Shown piece by piece: positions 1 to 6,543 of a stretch of DNA of 12,007 bases. Source of the DNA: an uncultured Eubacterium sp. Its GTDB lineage: Bacteria; Bacillota; Clostridia; Lachnospirales; Lachnospiraceae. The first letter of the stretch is position 1. Each line of letters begins with the position of its first letter. The notes below the pieces were generated by a model. That model had not been told where the DNA came from, ran no database searches, and was given only the letters and a program-made list of their open reading frames with translations. The translations under genes and the position numbers were made by a program. The stretch is from assembly GCA_904502145.1 (NCBI GenBank), contig CAJGDH010000035.1, positions 1-12,007 on the forward strand, written 5' to 3'.

Positions 1-1248
1 GGTGCCGCCGCCGATGGCTATGCACTCACCTTTAAGACCGGTGACATCCTCATAGCTTGTTAACAAAATGCGGATGAATTCACAGTCGGAGGGGACCACA
101 TGGGGCGGGATCATCCCTTCTGTATTCCAGGCGAATCCTGCTTCTTCCACCGACTTTGCGGCTACATCCTGACAGTTTTCCCTGACAGCGCAGATCGGTG
201 TTCTGGAATCAAAAATGAATTTCATATATCCCGGTTCCACGTGATAAATGTTGAGGGAACAGGTCAGGTCATGGCTTTCCGGGTCGGACATATTGATCCC
301 GATCCCTGATCCGTCGGTTATCCCATAGGGGAACAATTGAGGGATCTTCTTTAAGCAGCTGATCTGTTCCGATTCATGGAGGGGCAGCCTGCAGGCAAGG
401 AGCACTGCGGCAAGACCGGCGTTTCTTCCCATCTCCGGAGTGGAAGCATGAGCGGAGGCACCGATCACGGTGATCTCCTGGTCCCCGGTAAAGCTGCATT
501 CTACTTTACAATGACGGTTGACGGATTCCATGGCTTCCCGGACGGCATCCGAACCGGTATCCAGCCCCTCAAAACGAAGGACTGCCTTCTGAGGTACGGC
601 ATTTACCGCGATTCCGGCTTCCAGGGAGAGGAGCCTGGGGAGGGTTTTATCCTCAGGGACGACACGGGATATCTCTCCGTGGAAGAGACCCTTTTCTATA
701 TTGATCAGAGGGAAATCACCGTCGGGGGAGAAAGTGACTTCAGCTTCCGGTTCCAGGGAATAGTAATGGTCGATATCGCTGGAACCACATTCTTCATCGG
801 CACCCATGATCAGACGTACCCCTTTGGATAAAGGAATCCCGGTTTCCCGGATGGCGCGCATGGCATACATGGCACAGAGAAGAGGTCCCTTGTCATCTGA
901 GGTGCCCCGGCCATAGAGACGTCCGTCCTTTTCAATAACATGGAAGGGCTCGGTGACAGTCCATCCTTCCCCTGCGGGTACTACATCCGTGTGTGCCAGC
1001 ATATCAAGATAACGGGGAAGATCGGGATCAATATCCGCAGTCCCCACATAATTGTCATAGTTCGTGGTGGCAAAACCATATCGTTCCGCCATGGAAAGAG
1101 CCAGCTGCAAGGAGCGGTAGGGCCCGTCACCGTAAGGTTTTCCCTCCTCGGGACTGCCTTTGACGGAAGGGATGGAACAAAGATCTTTGATGTCATCCAG
1201 AAGCTCCTGTTTGTGGGCGTCGATCCAGTCATTAACTGTCTGATTCAT
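1..1248 (-). CDS. pepV: M20-family dipeptidase (PepV/Sapep type), 3' end outside window
   Basis: Cytoplasmic metallopeptidase that would hydrolyse dipeptides, the last step in using imported peptides. 416 residues are visible. Seen: start MNQTVNDWID; HTDVVP at residues 86-91 (metal His86, Asp88); GRGTSDDKGP at 113-122 (bridging Asp118 or Asp119); GADEECGSSD at 149-158 (general base Glu152, metal Glu153); SPDGDFP near 174-180 (metal Asp176); a lid-domain SAHAS motif near residue 265-270; and an IGGGT segment at the window edge. These match PepV and S. aureus Sapep, which are about 470 residues, so roughly 50 residues are missing, including the last metal-binding His. The start is fixed by AGGAGG (complement of 1259-1264), 10 nt before the ATG at 1248. 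It is transcribed alone, behind the terminator of the upstream gene. PepV uses zinc and Sapep manganese; the metal here is not known. Confidence 0.93.
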   Translation of the reverse strand, partial: MNQTVNDWIDAHKQELLDDIKDLCSIPSVKGSPEEGKPYGDGPYRSLQLALSMAERYGFATTNYDNYVGTADIDPDLPRYLDMLAHTDVVPAGEGWTVTEPFHVIEKDGRLYGRGTSDDKGPLLCAMYAMRAIRETGIPLSKGVRLIMGADEECGSSDIDHYYSLEPEAEVTFSPDGDFPLINIEKGLFHGEISRVVPEDKTLPRLLSLEAGIAVNAVPQKAVLRFEGLDTGSDAVREAMESVNRHCKVECSFTGDQEITVIGASAHASTPEMGRNAGLAAVLLACRLPLHESEQISCLKKIPQLFPYGITDGSGIGINMSDPESHDLTCSLNIYHVEPGYMKFIFDSRTPICAVRENCQDVAAKSVEEAGFAWNTEGMIPPHVVPSDCEFIRILLTSYEDVTGLKGECIAIGGGT

Positions 1249-1291
1249 ATGAGATATACCTCCTGAAGGATATGATTGTTCTGTATGCCTT

Positions 1292-1320
1292 ATTCTATCA
1301 CAATATGCGTGTATTTACAC
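1292..1320 (-). promoter_or_regulatory. Candidate promoter of the M20 dipeptidase gene
   Basis: On the minus strand an extended -10 box, TGTGATAGAAT (TAGAAT at 1292-1297 with TG upstream), lies about 45 nt before the start codon. The -35 at 17 bp (GTGTAA, 1315-1320) is poor, so this would rely on the extended -10. A short inverted repeat GTGTA-TT-TACAC (1309-1320) covers the -35 position and could bind a regulator. Confidence 0.45.
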
Positions 1321-1364
1321 AAAAAAAAGACCCCGTCATGAAAAAACAGATTTTCATGACAGGG
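1319..1364 (-). terminator. Rho-independent terminator of the 3D-domain protein gene
   Basis: Arms 1331-1344 and 1351-1364 pair over 14 bp on the minus strand (one G-U pair) around a 6-nt loop. They are followed by TC and a run of eight T (complement of 1321-1328). The hairpin begins about 12 nt past the stop codon of the gene at 1376-2470. Confidence 0.9.
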
Positions 1365-1375
1365 TGGAAGTCTGA

Positions 1376-2470
1376 TCACCAGTCCACATAGATATCGATG
1401 GTCCCGTAGGGACAGCCGGTGTCGTAGATCTTGGCAGGTCCGAGTGAGGTGAGGACGATGTCATAACGACTGAAGAAAGAGGTATCGGCTGCCGCGCAGA
1501 TGTACCCCTGCCAGTCTCTGATGGTCCCATCATCCGCCACATGCCTGCCGGGGATGTAGAGGGCTGTTCCGGGGAGGACATTCTGGGAATAGAACGTTTC
1601 CCGGTGTCCGTTAAAGTAGGTGACTCCGTTAAAAGTATTCAGTCTTTCTGCACCTACATAATAGGGGTCGTAATACTCCAGCTCAAAGGTACCGTAGCCG
1701 TCAAAGGTAACGGTAGGCTTCGGTTCATAGGCCTTCACCTTGACCGTGTATGTCTTGTCATTATAGTAACATTTCAGCTTGTTTGTCCCTTCCTTGGGAT
1801 GCTTGATCTTCTCTGACCTGATCTGCTTTTTCTTCGCTTTTACGCTGGTTCCGTCAGAATAGTGGATCGTCAGATGAAGCTTGTCGGAAGTCAGGGTATT
1901 CTCCGTGGAGACCGTGTCCTTGGTGGTGATGGACTTTACGGTGATGATATTCACATTTTCCCGGTAGATATCATGGGCACCGGCAGCAGTGATAGTCAGT
2001 TTATGTTTCTTTTTGTTCTCATCATAACTGACATTCAGCCGGTTTTCCGATACGGTTTCCATGGTTCCGTCGGCGTAATAGATCATCTCGGATACATCCG
2101 GGTTATAATCCTCCATATGATCTTCATAGCAGACCGTATTGTAGGTGATGTCGGAAGCGACAACAGGAACGGTGTGCAGGTTTACCTTGCAGCTTAAGTC
2201 CGGCTTTTCCGCATCTACGCGTATCATACCATCGTCTGTGGCAAAATCCGAACTGATGGTGTAATCCTCCACCTCCTTGATCCTGCCCAGCCTTGAAGTG
2301 GTGTAGACCTTGAAATCCCTCTCGGACACGGGATCATTTTCATATACGGTTGCATCCGGTTTGTAGTCGGCATGAAGCTCCGTCGGGATCAGCCAGGCTC
2401 CCAGGATAAATCCAAAAAGGATTCCGGCGAATGAGCAGATGCCGATGCGCTTAATCCATTTCTTATTCAT
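1376..2470 (-). CDS. Membrane-anchored secreted protein with Ig-like modules and C-terminal 3D domain
   Basis: Predicted 364-residue exported protein. A short basic N-terminus (MNKKWIKR) precedes one hydrophobic segment (about 9-29), an uncleaved anchor or signal peptide with no lipobox. The middle (about 35-250) is beta-rich and contains two modules with a YxDGT signature (YYADGT 131-136, HYSDGT 203-208), as in bacterial Ig-like domains. The C-terminus (about 295-364) resembles the 3D domain: LPGTALYIPG at 299-308, then Asp329, YDTG at 349-352 and IDIYVDW at 358-364. 3D domains have the double-psi barrel fold of MltA and YabE-type wall-active proteins, so a role in peptidoglycan turnover is plausible but unproven. 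The second ATG (2470) is preferred to 2473 because it lies 7 nt after GAAGG. It is monocistronic with its own promoter and terminator. Confidence 0.8.
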   Translation of the reverse strand: MNKKWIKRIGICSFAGILFGFILGAWLIPTELHADYKPDATVYENDPVSERDFKVYTTSRLGRIKEVEDYTISSDFATDDGMIRVDAEKPDLSCKVNLHTVPVVASDITYNTVCYEDHMEDYNPDVSEMIYYADGTMETVSENRLNVSYDENKKKHKLTITAAGAHDIYRENVNIITVKSITTKDTVSTENTLTSDKLHLTIHYSDGTSVKAKKKQIRSEKIKHPKEGTNKLKCYYNDKTYTVKVKAYEPKPTVTFDGYGTFELEYYDPYYVGAERLNTFNGVTYFNGHRETFYSQNVLPGTALYIPGRHVADDGTIRDWQGYICAAADTSFFSRYDIVLTSLGPAKIYDTGCPYGTIDIYVDW

Positions 2471-2473
2471 CAT

Positions 2474-2482
2474 AAAACCTTC
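2474..2482 (-). promoter_or_regulatory. Ribosome binding site that decides the start of the 3D-domain gene
   Basis: Minus strand reads AAGAAGGTTTTATGATG. GAAGG is 4 nt from the first ATG and 7 nt from the second, favouring the second. The motif GAAGGTT occurs three times in a row upstream (complements of 2476-2482, 2492-2498, 2505-2511). Confidence 0.5.
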
Positions 2483-2558
2483 TTTAAACTAAACCTTCTT
2501 TATTAACCTTCATGTTTTGTTCTGTAAAAATGACAGAGAAATCCCTTATAAAAGGGTA

Positions 2559-2584
2559 TGTGTATTTTAACACATGTTAACACA
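2559..2584. promoter_or_regulatory. Candidate operator overlapping the promoter of the 3D-domain gene
   Basis: The -10 box is framed by a perfect inverted repeat TGTGT-N6-ACACA (2559-2574). A direct repeat TTAACACA (2567-2574 and 2577-2584) has a 10-bp period, one helical turn. Placement over the -10 and spacer would suit a repressor. The geometry resembles CRP/FNR-family 16-bp sites, but no regulator is identified. Confidence 0.4.
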
Positions 2585-2592
2585 AATGTCAT
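2564..2592 (-). promoter_or_regulatory. Promoter of the 3D-domain protein gene
   Basis: Minus strand: -35 ATGACA (complement of 2587-2592, 5 of 6 consensus bases), a 17-bp spacer, then extended -10 TGTTAAAAT with TAAAAT (complement of 2564-2569, 5 of 6). The implied transcript start is near 2557, giving a leader of about 85 nt. Confidence 0.75.
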
Positions 2593-2725
2593 GATTCTTA
2601 ATAAAACTGAAATATTTAGACTATCAGCCCGACCATGGCCATTTCAGGCAATTTGGACCCGGATCCGGGATAGCTTGTAATAAAGATATTTTTCGAAGAT
2701 TCCGGAGAATAATTGAGAAAACAAA

Positions 2726-2754
2726 TTGATATTTTCGGATATTTTTGATATGAT
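2726..2754 (+). promoter_or_regulatory. Promoter of the membrane-protein gene at 2804
   Basis: TTGATA (2726-2731), 17-bp spacer, TATGAT (2749-2754); both hexamers match consensus at 5 of 6 bases. The start would be near 2761, about 43 nt before the ATG. Because the promoter overlaps a possible TTG start at 2726, it rules against the longer reading of that gene. Confidence 0.75.
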
Positions 2755-2803
2755 AATGAAAAAGGTAATTCACGCTGTTTTTATCATAAGGAGATGGAAA
2801 AGT

Positions 2804-4057
2804 ATGGCTTTATTTGGCAAAAAGAATAAGAATATTCAGAATGCGGACTTCGAGGAAGTTGCAGATATGAATGAACCGGTTGATGTGCCCGGAGATACCG
2901 GCGCAGAGTTTATACCGGATACGCCGGCTCCGGAGAGCATTTCTACTGATGCGGTACAGCAGGAGACCGGTTTTACCGTAATGCCCGAGGCAGGAGAGAG
3001 CGCAGTATCCTCCTACAACTACGGTACTGCTGACGGCAGCCTGCCGGTGGAGGAACCGGCTGCAGGAGCGGCAGCACCGGTGGCTGATTATGTCCCGGCC
3101 CCGGCCCAGGATGCTCCACCGATGGATAATACACCCGATGACCTTTTCGACAGAATTCCCGCCAACAAATATAATCTGGATAATCTCTACCGGGACATCG
3201 GTAAGGAGTATTGCAATCTTCACAGCATGGATCCTGAGACGGAATTCAGCGAGAAAGTGGGGATCGTCAATGCGATCAAGCGCCAGTCCAAGGAGATGAG
3301 GGACCATCTGATCTCTTTGTGCAGAAGTCCGTGGATGTTCTTCCTTATCCTTCTGCTCATCGCCAGGATCACCCTTCCCATCCTGAGAGAGGTTTCCCCG
3401 CAGAACATCCTTCTGCAGATCCCGGATGCTGTCGTATTGATCGGATGTATCATCATCTTTTTCGCTTCCCTGGCCAAGAGGGTGCCAAGGATCGGATTTA
3501 CCCTGATCAATATCGTGCTTACCTTCTACCTCATCGTGTCCTTCATACCGGTTTTCACGATGCTGATCCTGGGAATCTTCATGAAGCTGAGAGGCGATGT
3601 TGAGTACTCCACCTTATCCACTTCCCTTATTGTGATCGGTGTGGTGCTGGCTCTGATCTGTATCCTCTTCTTCGGAAGCCTGATCAGGACCACAGGCGCC
3701 GCCAAGAAGATAGCCGGAGGAGGACTGGCGGACATCAAGAGTTCCTTCTTCGTTTCCATCATCATTTTCCTTGATATGGTGGCCAACGCAGCAGCGCTTA
3801 TCTCATCCTTCCTCTTTAAGGATTCCATCACCAACGGAATGCAGAATGCAGTTCAGCAGGTGGATGAGTACTTTAAGCAGGCTAACCTGTCCGGGATCGT
3901 CACATCGATAACCACTGTCGATCCTGCAGGAATGAAATATGTGGTCGCAGGCATCGGAGTGGATATCCTGCTTCTTCTGGTTGTCCTCATCATCCTTTCC
4001 AAGATCCGTCATAAGGACAAAGAGCTCGATGAGCTTCTTGAGGAAGAAGTGGCATAA
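2804..4057 (+). CDS. Multispanning membrane protein of unknown function with long disordered N-terminus
   Basis: 417 residues; family not recognised. Residues 1-10 are basic (MALFGKKNKN). About 11-115 is acidic and rich in Pro, Ala and Glu with no predicted fold, probably a cytosolic disordered tail. About 120-172 is a charged, soluble, likely helical stretch. Six hydrophobic segments follow at roughly 175-195, 205-224, 229-259, 273-294, 315-337 and 379-399. The soluble piece between segments 5 and 6 (338-378) is hydrophilic and could face outside. The C-terminus is short and highly acidic (KELDELLEEEVA). No catalytic motif, nucleotide-binding loop or transporter signature is visible. The start at 2804 follows AAGGAGATGG and lies downstream of the promoter; an upstream TTG start at 2726 overlaps the promoter and is rejected. 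It is transcribed alone and ends at a strong terminator. Confidence 0.8.
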   Translation: MALFGKKNKNIQNADFEEVADMNEPVDVPGDTGAEFIPDTPAPESISTDAVQQETGFTVMPEAGESAVSSYNYGTADGSLPVEEPAAGAAAPVADYVPAPAQDAPPMDNTPDDLFDRIPANKYNLDNLYRDIGKEYCNLHSMDPETEFSEKVGIVNAIKRQSKEMRDHLISLCRSPWMFFLILLLIARITLPILREVSPQNILLQIPDAVVLIGCIIIFFASLAKRVPRIGFTLINIVLTFYLIVSFIPVFTMLILGIFMKLRGDVEYSTLSTSLIVIGVVLALICILFFGSLIRTTGAAKKIAGGGLADIKSSFFVSIIIFLDMVANAAALISSFLFKDSITNGMQNAVQQVDEYFKQANLSGIVTSITTVDPAGMKYVVAGIGVDILLLLVVLIILSKIRHKDKELDELLEEEVA

Positions 4058-4101
4058 AACACATAAAGATAAAGATGTTCATTATGATCTGACCAAGACA
4101 T

Positions 4102-4141
4102 AAAAACAGGGGTTTTCTAAGTGAAAACCCCTGTTTGTTTT
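4102..4141. terminator. Bidirectional terminator between convergent genes
   Basis: Perfect 14-bp stem, 4104-4117 with 4123-4136, loop of 5 nt. On the plus strand it runs into GTTTT, and on the minus strand into a T-rich run (complement of 4102-4106). It can end both the membrane-protein gene and the sirtuin gene, whose stop is at 4154. Confidence 0.92.
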
Positions 4142-4153
4142 AGTTTCCGTGTC

Positions 4154-4909
4154 CTACAGTTTTATCTCGCTGAAGACATCCCCCAGATTCTCATGGAAGA
4201 CCAGATTACAGTATCTGTCCTGAGGCGTCTTGTCCCGGTTGATCATCACCAGTCTGTTGCCGCGGAAGAAGTTGACCAGGTTGGCGGCAGGATAAACGGT
4301 GAGTGAGGTGCCGCCGATGATGAACATGTCTGCCTTGCTGATACAGCGCATTGCTCCGTCCCATGCTTCATCCGGAAGCGATTCCCCGTACATGGTGACA
4401 TCGGGACGGATCATTCCGCCGCAATAGGGGCATAAGGGGATGGGATCCGTGGATTCAAAGATAAAATCAGCGGATACATTTTTTCCGCATTTGACACAGT
4501 AGTTTCGCTGGGTTGTGCCGTGGATCTCATAGACTACCCGGCTTCCTGCCTTCTGATGCAGTCCGTCGATATTCTGGGTGACCACGCAGTCCAGCCTGCC
4601 TTTCTGTTCCATCTCGGCAAGCTTGTAGTGGGTGATGTTGGGCTTGATGTGGCGGGTATCCATCTTCTGACGGTAGAACTCAAAGAAGACCTTGGAATTC
4701 CTGTAGACACAGTCATGGCTTAACAGATATTCCGGTGAATAAGCGTCAAACTGTACATCGTGCTGGTTGTAAAGACCGTCTTTGCTGCGGAAATCAGGGA
4801 TACCGCTCTCCGTGGATACACCGGCTCCTCCGAAAAAGACGATATGCCTGCTGTCTTGGATCATCTTGTTCAACTCATTTAAACGTTCCTGGAAATCGGA
4901 CATTGCCAT
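4154..4909 (-). CDS. cobB: Sir2-family NAD-dependent protein deacylase (sirtuin)
   Basis: 251-residue cytosolic enzyme that removes acyl groups from lysines using NAD+, releasing nicotinamide and O-acyl-ADP-ribose. All core motifs are present: NAD loop GAGVSTESGIPDFR (28-41), TQNIDGLH (111-118), catalytic His130 in HGT, zinc-binding Cys138, Cys141, Cys160 and Cys163 in two CxxC pairs, GGTSLTVYPAA (199-209) and the ribose-binding INRDKTPQD (223-231). Length is normal for a bacterial sirtuin without extensions. The start at 4909 is set by GGGAGG, 8 nt upstream; the second ATG (4903) is too far away. It is monocistronic with a near-consensus promoter. No partner acetyltransferase or acyl-CoA synthetase gene is adjacent, so its substrates cannot be inferred from context. 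Confidence 0.96.
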   Translation of the reverse strand: MAMSDFQERLNELNKMIQDSRHIVFFGGAGVSTESGIPDFRSKDGLYNQHDVQFDAYSPEYLLSHDCVYRNSKVFFEFYRQKMDTRHIKPNITHYKLAEMEQKGRLDCVVTQNIDGLHQKAGSRVVYEIHGTTQRNYCVKCGKNVSADFIFESTDPIPLCPYCGGMIRPDVTMYGESLPDEAWDGAMRCISKADMFIIGGTSLTVYPAANLVNFFRGNRLVMINRDKTPQDRYCNLVFHENLGDVFSEIKL

Positions 4910-4974
4910 GCTTATTCCCTCCCTTTATCTGGCTTAAAACATAAGGATATCTCTCAAATTCCTCTGATAATATC

Positions 4975-5003
4975 ATTATAGCATTATCCGGGGACAGGGT
5001 CAA
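4975..5003 (-). promoter_or_regulatory. Near-consensus promoter of the sirtuin gene
   Basis: Minus strand: TTGACC (complement of 4998-5003), 17-bp spacer, consensus TATAAT (complement of 4975-4980) with an extended TGC before it. A 13-bp inverted repeat ATAAT-ATC-ATTAT (4967-4979) overlaps the -10. It may be an operator, but AT-rich chance pairing is also possible. Confidence 0.85.
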
Positions 5004-5041
5004 AACCGTTCTCTTTTCTTTCCCAAAAAAGACAGCCTTTG

Positions 5042-5050
5042 TGATATACT
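5042..5050 (+). promoter_or_regulatory. Extended -10 promoter of the MATE-Nudix-OGG operon
   Basis: TGATATACT (TATACT at 5045-5050, TG at 5042-5043) within CTTTGTGATATACT. No good -35 is seen at 16-18 bp. The transcript would begin near 5057, leaving a leader of about 120 nt. Confidence 0.55.
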
Positions 5051-5057
5051 CAAAAAA

Positions 5058-5127
5058 GACAGTTGCCGACCCTTAGCTTAAGGAAGGCGAATGACAGGAT
5101 GTCATTCAGACAATACGATGATTTTAT
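5058..5127 (+). ncRNA. Structured leader RNA of the MATE gene; possible guanidine-IV (mepA-type) riboswitch
   Basis: Two adjacent hairpins can be drawn. Hairpin 1: outer stem TTGCC/GGCGA (5063-5067 with 5086-5090, one G-U pair), internal loop GAC/AA, inner stem CCTTA/TAAGG (5071-5075 with 5079-5083). Hairpin 2: GAATGAC/GTCATTC, perfect 7 bp (5089-5095 with 5101-5107), loop AGGAT. The 3' half of hairpin 2 can instead pair with GATGAT (5117-5122) just before TTTTATT, a weak terminator-like alternative, so a switch is possible. Guanidine-IV (mepA motif) riboswitches are known as ON-switches upstream of MATE genes in Clostridia, and that context fits. The motif consensus was not compared base by base, so the class is an inference; the presence of structure is more secure. 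Confidence 0.5.
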
Positions 5128-5178
5128 TCTGATATTTAAATAAATAACATAAATAATTTTGTTAAAGAAGGTGCAGCA

Positions 5179-6543
5179 ATGAAAACAGCAGCCGGAAATG
5201 ACCGGGAGAAACAATACAAAAAGATGACGGAGACGCCGGTGCAGAAGCTGATCGTTATCCTGGCAATCCCAACCATCATCACCATGTTGATCACCAGTGT
5301 TTATAATATGGTAGATACTGCTTTTGTGGGGCAGCTGGGGACCAGTGCCAGCGGCGCGGTGGGTATCGTCTTCGGTTTCATGGCCATCATACAGGCCATC
5401 GGTTTCATGTTCGGCCAGGGGTCAGGAAGCATCCTTTCCAGAAAACTGGGACAGAAGGATTATGAAGGCGCAAATATGATCGCCTCCACAGGCTTTTTCA
5501 GTGCCTTTTTTTCCGGGATCATCATCATGATCCTGGGCCTGGTCTTCATCGATCCTCTGGTCTATCTGCTGGGATCCACCCCCACCATAGCCCCCTATGC
5601 CAAAACCTACATCACTTATATCCTGGCGGCGGCGCCGGTCATGCTCACCAGCTTTGTGCTCAACAATATGTTAAGATACGAGGGAAAGGCTTCCCTTGGG
5701 ATGATCGGTATGCTGGCAGGATCGATACTGAACATGGCAGGGGACCCGATCTTTATGTTCGGTTTCGGCATGGGGATCGCCGGTGCCGGTCTGTCCACCG
5801 CCCTTAGCCAGTATATCGGCTTCTTTATCCTTCTGTCCATGTTCCTCCGGGGCAGGACCCAGTCAAGGATATCCTTCAGGGCAGTCAATCCTTCACCCGG
5901 AGTTGTACTGGATATCTGTGCCACAGGATTTCCCAGCCTGATCCGTCAGTCTCTGGCCAGTGTGGCCACCATGATCCTCAACAAGGAATCCGGATTCTAC
6001 GGAGATGCGGGAGTGGCAGCCATGAGTATTGTGTCCAGGGTATGCATGTTTGTCTTCTCCTTTGCCCTTGGCATCGGTCAGGGTTTTCAGCCTATCTGTG
6101 CCTTCAATTACGGCGCCCGGAAATATTCGCGGGTGAGAAAAGCCTTCTTCTACACTATGATCTTTGCGGAAGGGCTTCTGCTTCTGGTCAGCCTGGCGGT
6201 GATCATGAATGCCGGCGGGGTAGTGCAGGTTTTCCGGGATGATCCGAAGGTCATCGAGATCGGGACTCGAGCCCTCATCCTGTACTGCGGCTCCCTGATC
6301 TTCATGCCCGTCGGCACGGTAGCGGAGATGATGTTGCAGAGCACGGGGCACCGGCTTCAGGCTTCCATCACTTCCTCCCTGCGGAGCGGAGTGATCTTCA
6401 TCCCCCTTCTGATCCTGCTTGCCCGGTTCAGAGGCCTTGCGGGAATACAGGAGGCACAGCCCCTGTCCTATGTGATCTCCGCGATCCCGTCCTTATTTAT
6501 GTTGATCTGGTTTCTCAGGAAACTTCCAAGGGAGGATATGTGA
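5179..6543 (+). CDS. MATE-family efflux transporter (MepA-like)
   Basis: 454-residue inner-membrane antiporter of usual MATE length with about 12 hydrophobic segments in two halves. It would export cationic drugs or organic cations driven by a Na+ or H+ gradient. Family signatures are PVQKLIVILAIPTIITML (20-37), NMVDTAFVGQLG (43-54) and GQGSGSILSRKLGQ (79-92) in the first half. In the second half FSFALGIGQGFQPICAFNYGA repeats the GxGxGxQPxxxxNYGA pattern. This N-terminal style is that of the MepA/DinF branch. Start 5179 follows GAAGG at 7 nt. It is first in an operon with the Nudix and OGG1-type genes (stop and next ATG are adjacent). If the leader is a guanidine-IV riboswitch, guanidine would be the likely substrate. 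Confidence 0.92.
   Translation: MKTAAGNDREKQYKKMTETPVQKLIVILAIPTIITMLITSVYNMVDTAFVGQLGTSASGAVGIVFGFMAIIQAIGFMFGQGSGSILSRKLGQKDYEGANMIASTGFFSAFFSGIIIMILGLVFIDPLVYLLGSTPTIAPYAKTYITYILAAAPVMLTSFVLNNMLRYEGKASLGMIGMLAGSILNMAGDPIFMFGFGMGIAGAGLSTALSQYIGFFILLSMFLRGRTQSRISFRAVNPSPGVVLDICATGFPSLIRQSLASVATMILNKESGFYGDAGVAAMSIVSRVCMFVFSFALGIGQGFQPICAFNYGARKYSRVRKAFFYTMIFAEGLLLLVSLAVIMNAGGVVQVFRDDPKVIEIGTRALILYCGSLIFMPVGTVAEMMLQSTGHRLQASITSSLRSGVIFIPLLILLARFRGLAGIQEAQPLSYVISAIPSLFMLIWFLRKLPREDM

Larger units (their letters stand above)
2471..2803. other. Divergent intergenic region between the 3D-domain gene and the membrane-protein gene
   Basis: 333 bp with no convincing full-length gene. It holds a minus-strand promoter with nested repeats (2559-2592), a plus-strand promoter (2726-2754), a small palindrome CCCTT-ATAA-AAGGG (2543-2556) in the minus-strand 5' leader, a perfect 12-bp palindrome CCCGGATCCGGG (2658-2669) between the promoters, and a possible 9-codon leader ORF (complement of 2484-2513). 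The patch around 2627-2672 is clearly more GC-rich than its AT-rich surroundings. Confidence 0.8.

Noticed and set aside
2726..2803. Longer start (TTG at 2726) for the membrane-protein gene, adding 26 residues
   Set aside because: The added stretch overlaps the -35/-10 promoter and has no ribosome site, while the ATG at 2804 follows AAGGAG.
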